Positions 12,506-13,057 of a stretch of 13,057 nt of DNA are shown piece after piece. Within the stretch, counting starts at the first letter, position 1; every line of letters starts with the position of its first letter. Made by a program: the position numbers and the translations under genes. Origin of the DNA: Methanosarcinaceae archaeon (GTDB lineage Archaea; Halobacteriota; Methanosarcinia; Methanosarcinales; Methanosarcinaceae). The notes beneath the pieces are model-generated. The model was not told the DNA's origin, ran no database searches, and saw only the letters and a program-made list of their open reading frames with translations. The stretch is from contig JAUWBW010000024.1 in assembly GCA_030609665.1 (NCBI GenBank), positions 1-13,057 on the forward strand. The letters are read 5' to 3'.

Positions 12506-13057
12506 GAACCCACCCCCATAAACGAGTGGAGATTGGTCTGTTTGCTGCCATTGATCTCAATGAACGGACGGGCGCGTGAAATCACAACACCCATGCGCGC
12601 AAGTTCCTGTTCCGATGTGATCGGGCGCGCCTGTATGATACGGTTCGCACTGATCGGGCCGATCCCGGGGATCATGAGCAACTCATCACGCGCGGCTTTG
12701 TTTATGTCCATAGGGAAATGATCTGGATGGGCATACGCAAGGCGCATCTTTGGATCGTCATCTGCAAGAAAACCGTCATCATTGAATATCACATCGAAAT
12801 CCGATGCTTTGATACCATAATCCTTCATCAAGAACGATGCCTGATACAATCGGTTCTCGCGCCATTTCGGTGAAGCTATGCCGTTTTGCAGTGGCGTATC
12901 CGGCACCGGATCAAAACTCATGAAATATGGCCGGCGGAGTGCATACCTGTCCATAAACTTGTGCACGGTACTGATTATTTCCCTGTCAGGCTCGTTGACC
13001 GCACCCACTACGAACTGCGTGTCATTCGCACCTACAATACGACCGCCATATCCGACC
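12502..13057 (-). CDS. Radical SAM DNA repair/modification protein, C-terminal part (TIGR03916-like; 5' end outside window)
   Basis: The frame is open to the right edge of the window, so only the last 184 or so residues are seen and the CxxxCxxC radical SAM motif is outside. The visible part has the family's features: GGRIVGANDTQFVVGAVNEP at the edge, YFMSFDPVPDTPLQN, a helical ASPKWRENRLYQASFLMKDY segment, and a C-terminal helix-hairpin-helix LLMIPGIGPISANRIIQARP. This matches the putative DNA modification/repair radical SAM family that co-occurs with DUF4130. A GTG at 13008 lies within the gene and is not its start. The stop overlaps the ATG of the DUF4130 gene as ATGA. The partner gene directly downstream makes the assignment much stronger. 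Confidence 0.85.
   Translation of the reverse strand, partial: VGYGGRIVGANDTQFVVGAVNEPDREIISTVHKFMDRYALRRPYFMSFDPVPDTPLQNGIASPKWRENRLYQASFLMKDYGIKASDFDVIFNDDGFLADDDPKMRLAYAHPDHFPMDINKAARDELLMIPGIGPISANRIIQARPITSEQELARMGVVISRARPFIEINGSKQTNLHSFMGVGS

Noticed and set aside
12230..12721. 163-residue plus-strand frame across the DUF4130/radical SAM junction
   Set aside because: Antisense to two coupled, recognised genes; no recognisable motif.

Overview
The window looks like chromosomal DNA of a methanogenic or methane-oxidising euryarchaeon, most likely in the Methanosarcinales. The main evidence is a full-length methanogenesis marker protein 14 gene (6736-8160). It is backed by an archaeal SRP19, a DUF234-type archaeal ATPase, TATA-box promoters with several near-leaderless starts, and a C-terminal fragment that resembles the archaeal repair nuclease EndoQ. 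Some intergenic repeats resemble those I associate with environmental methanogen/ANME genomes, but that narrower placement is only an impression.

Left part (1-5584). The end of an EndoQ-like gene with a C-terminal PCNA-binding motif is followed by an ATPase/DUF234 gene whose promoter carries three 15-bp direct repeats. Next come a YwbE-family protein and a MATE exporter, both on the minus strand. A circularly permuted GTPase, probably read from a leaderless transcript, is convergent with a two-gene minus-strand operon. That operon encodes a small zinc-ribbon protein and an Mrr-type nuclease with two PH-like domains.

Middle part (5585-8160). Two related ferredoxin genes lie side by side and both show lesions. 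The first lacks one cluster motif and appears to have lost one base. The second carries a 16-bp tandem duplication that changes its C-terminus. They are followed on the same strand by a thioredoxin and methanogenesis marker 14, which are closely spaced and probably co-transcribed. Ferredoxin, thioredoxin and an ASKHA-like ATPase make a plausible redox/activation set, but that link is inferred.

Right part (8161-13057). SRP19 and a possible 43-aa gene are on the minus strand, divergent from a small CxxC protein. A 400-bp gene-free stretch (9132-9533) is a mosaic of repeats. It holds the second copy of a 27-nt dispersed repeat, a 151-bp MITE-like element with 16-bp terminal inverted repeats, and a second structured element. 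The window ends with a tightly coupled minus-strand operon with ATGA overlaps at both junctions: radical SAM protein (cut by the window edge), DUF4130 protein, then a HhH-MutS-like ATPase. This looks like an uncharacterised DNA repair or modification module and is the most interesting protein-coding locus here. I saw no tRNA, rRNA, CRISPR array or transposase gene.
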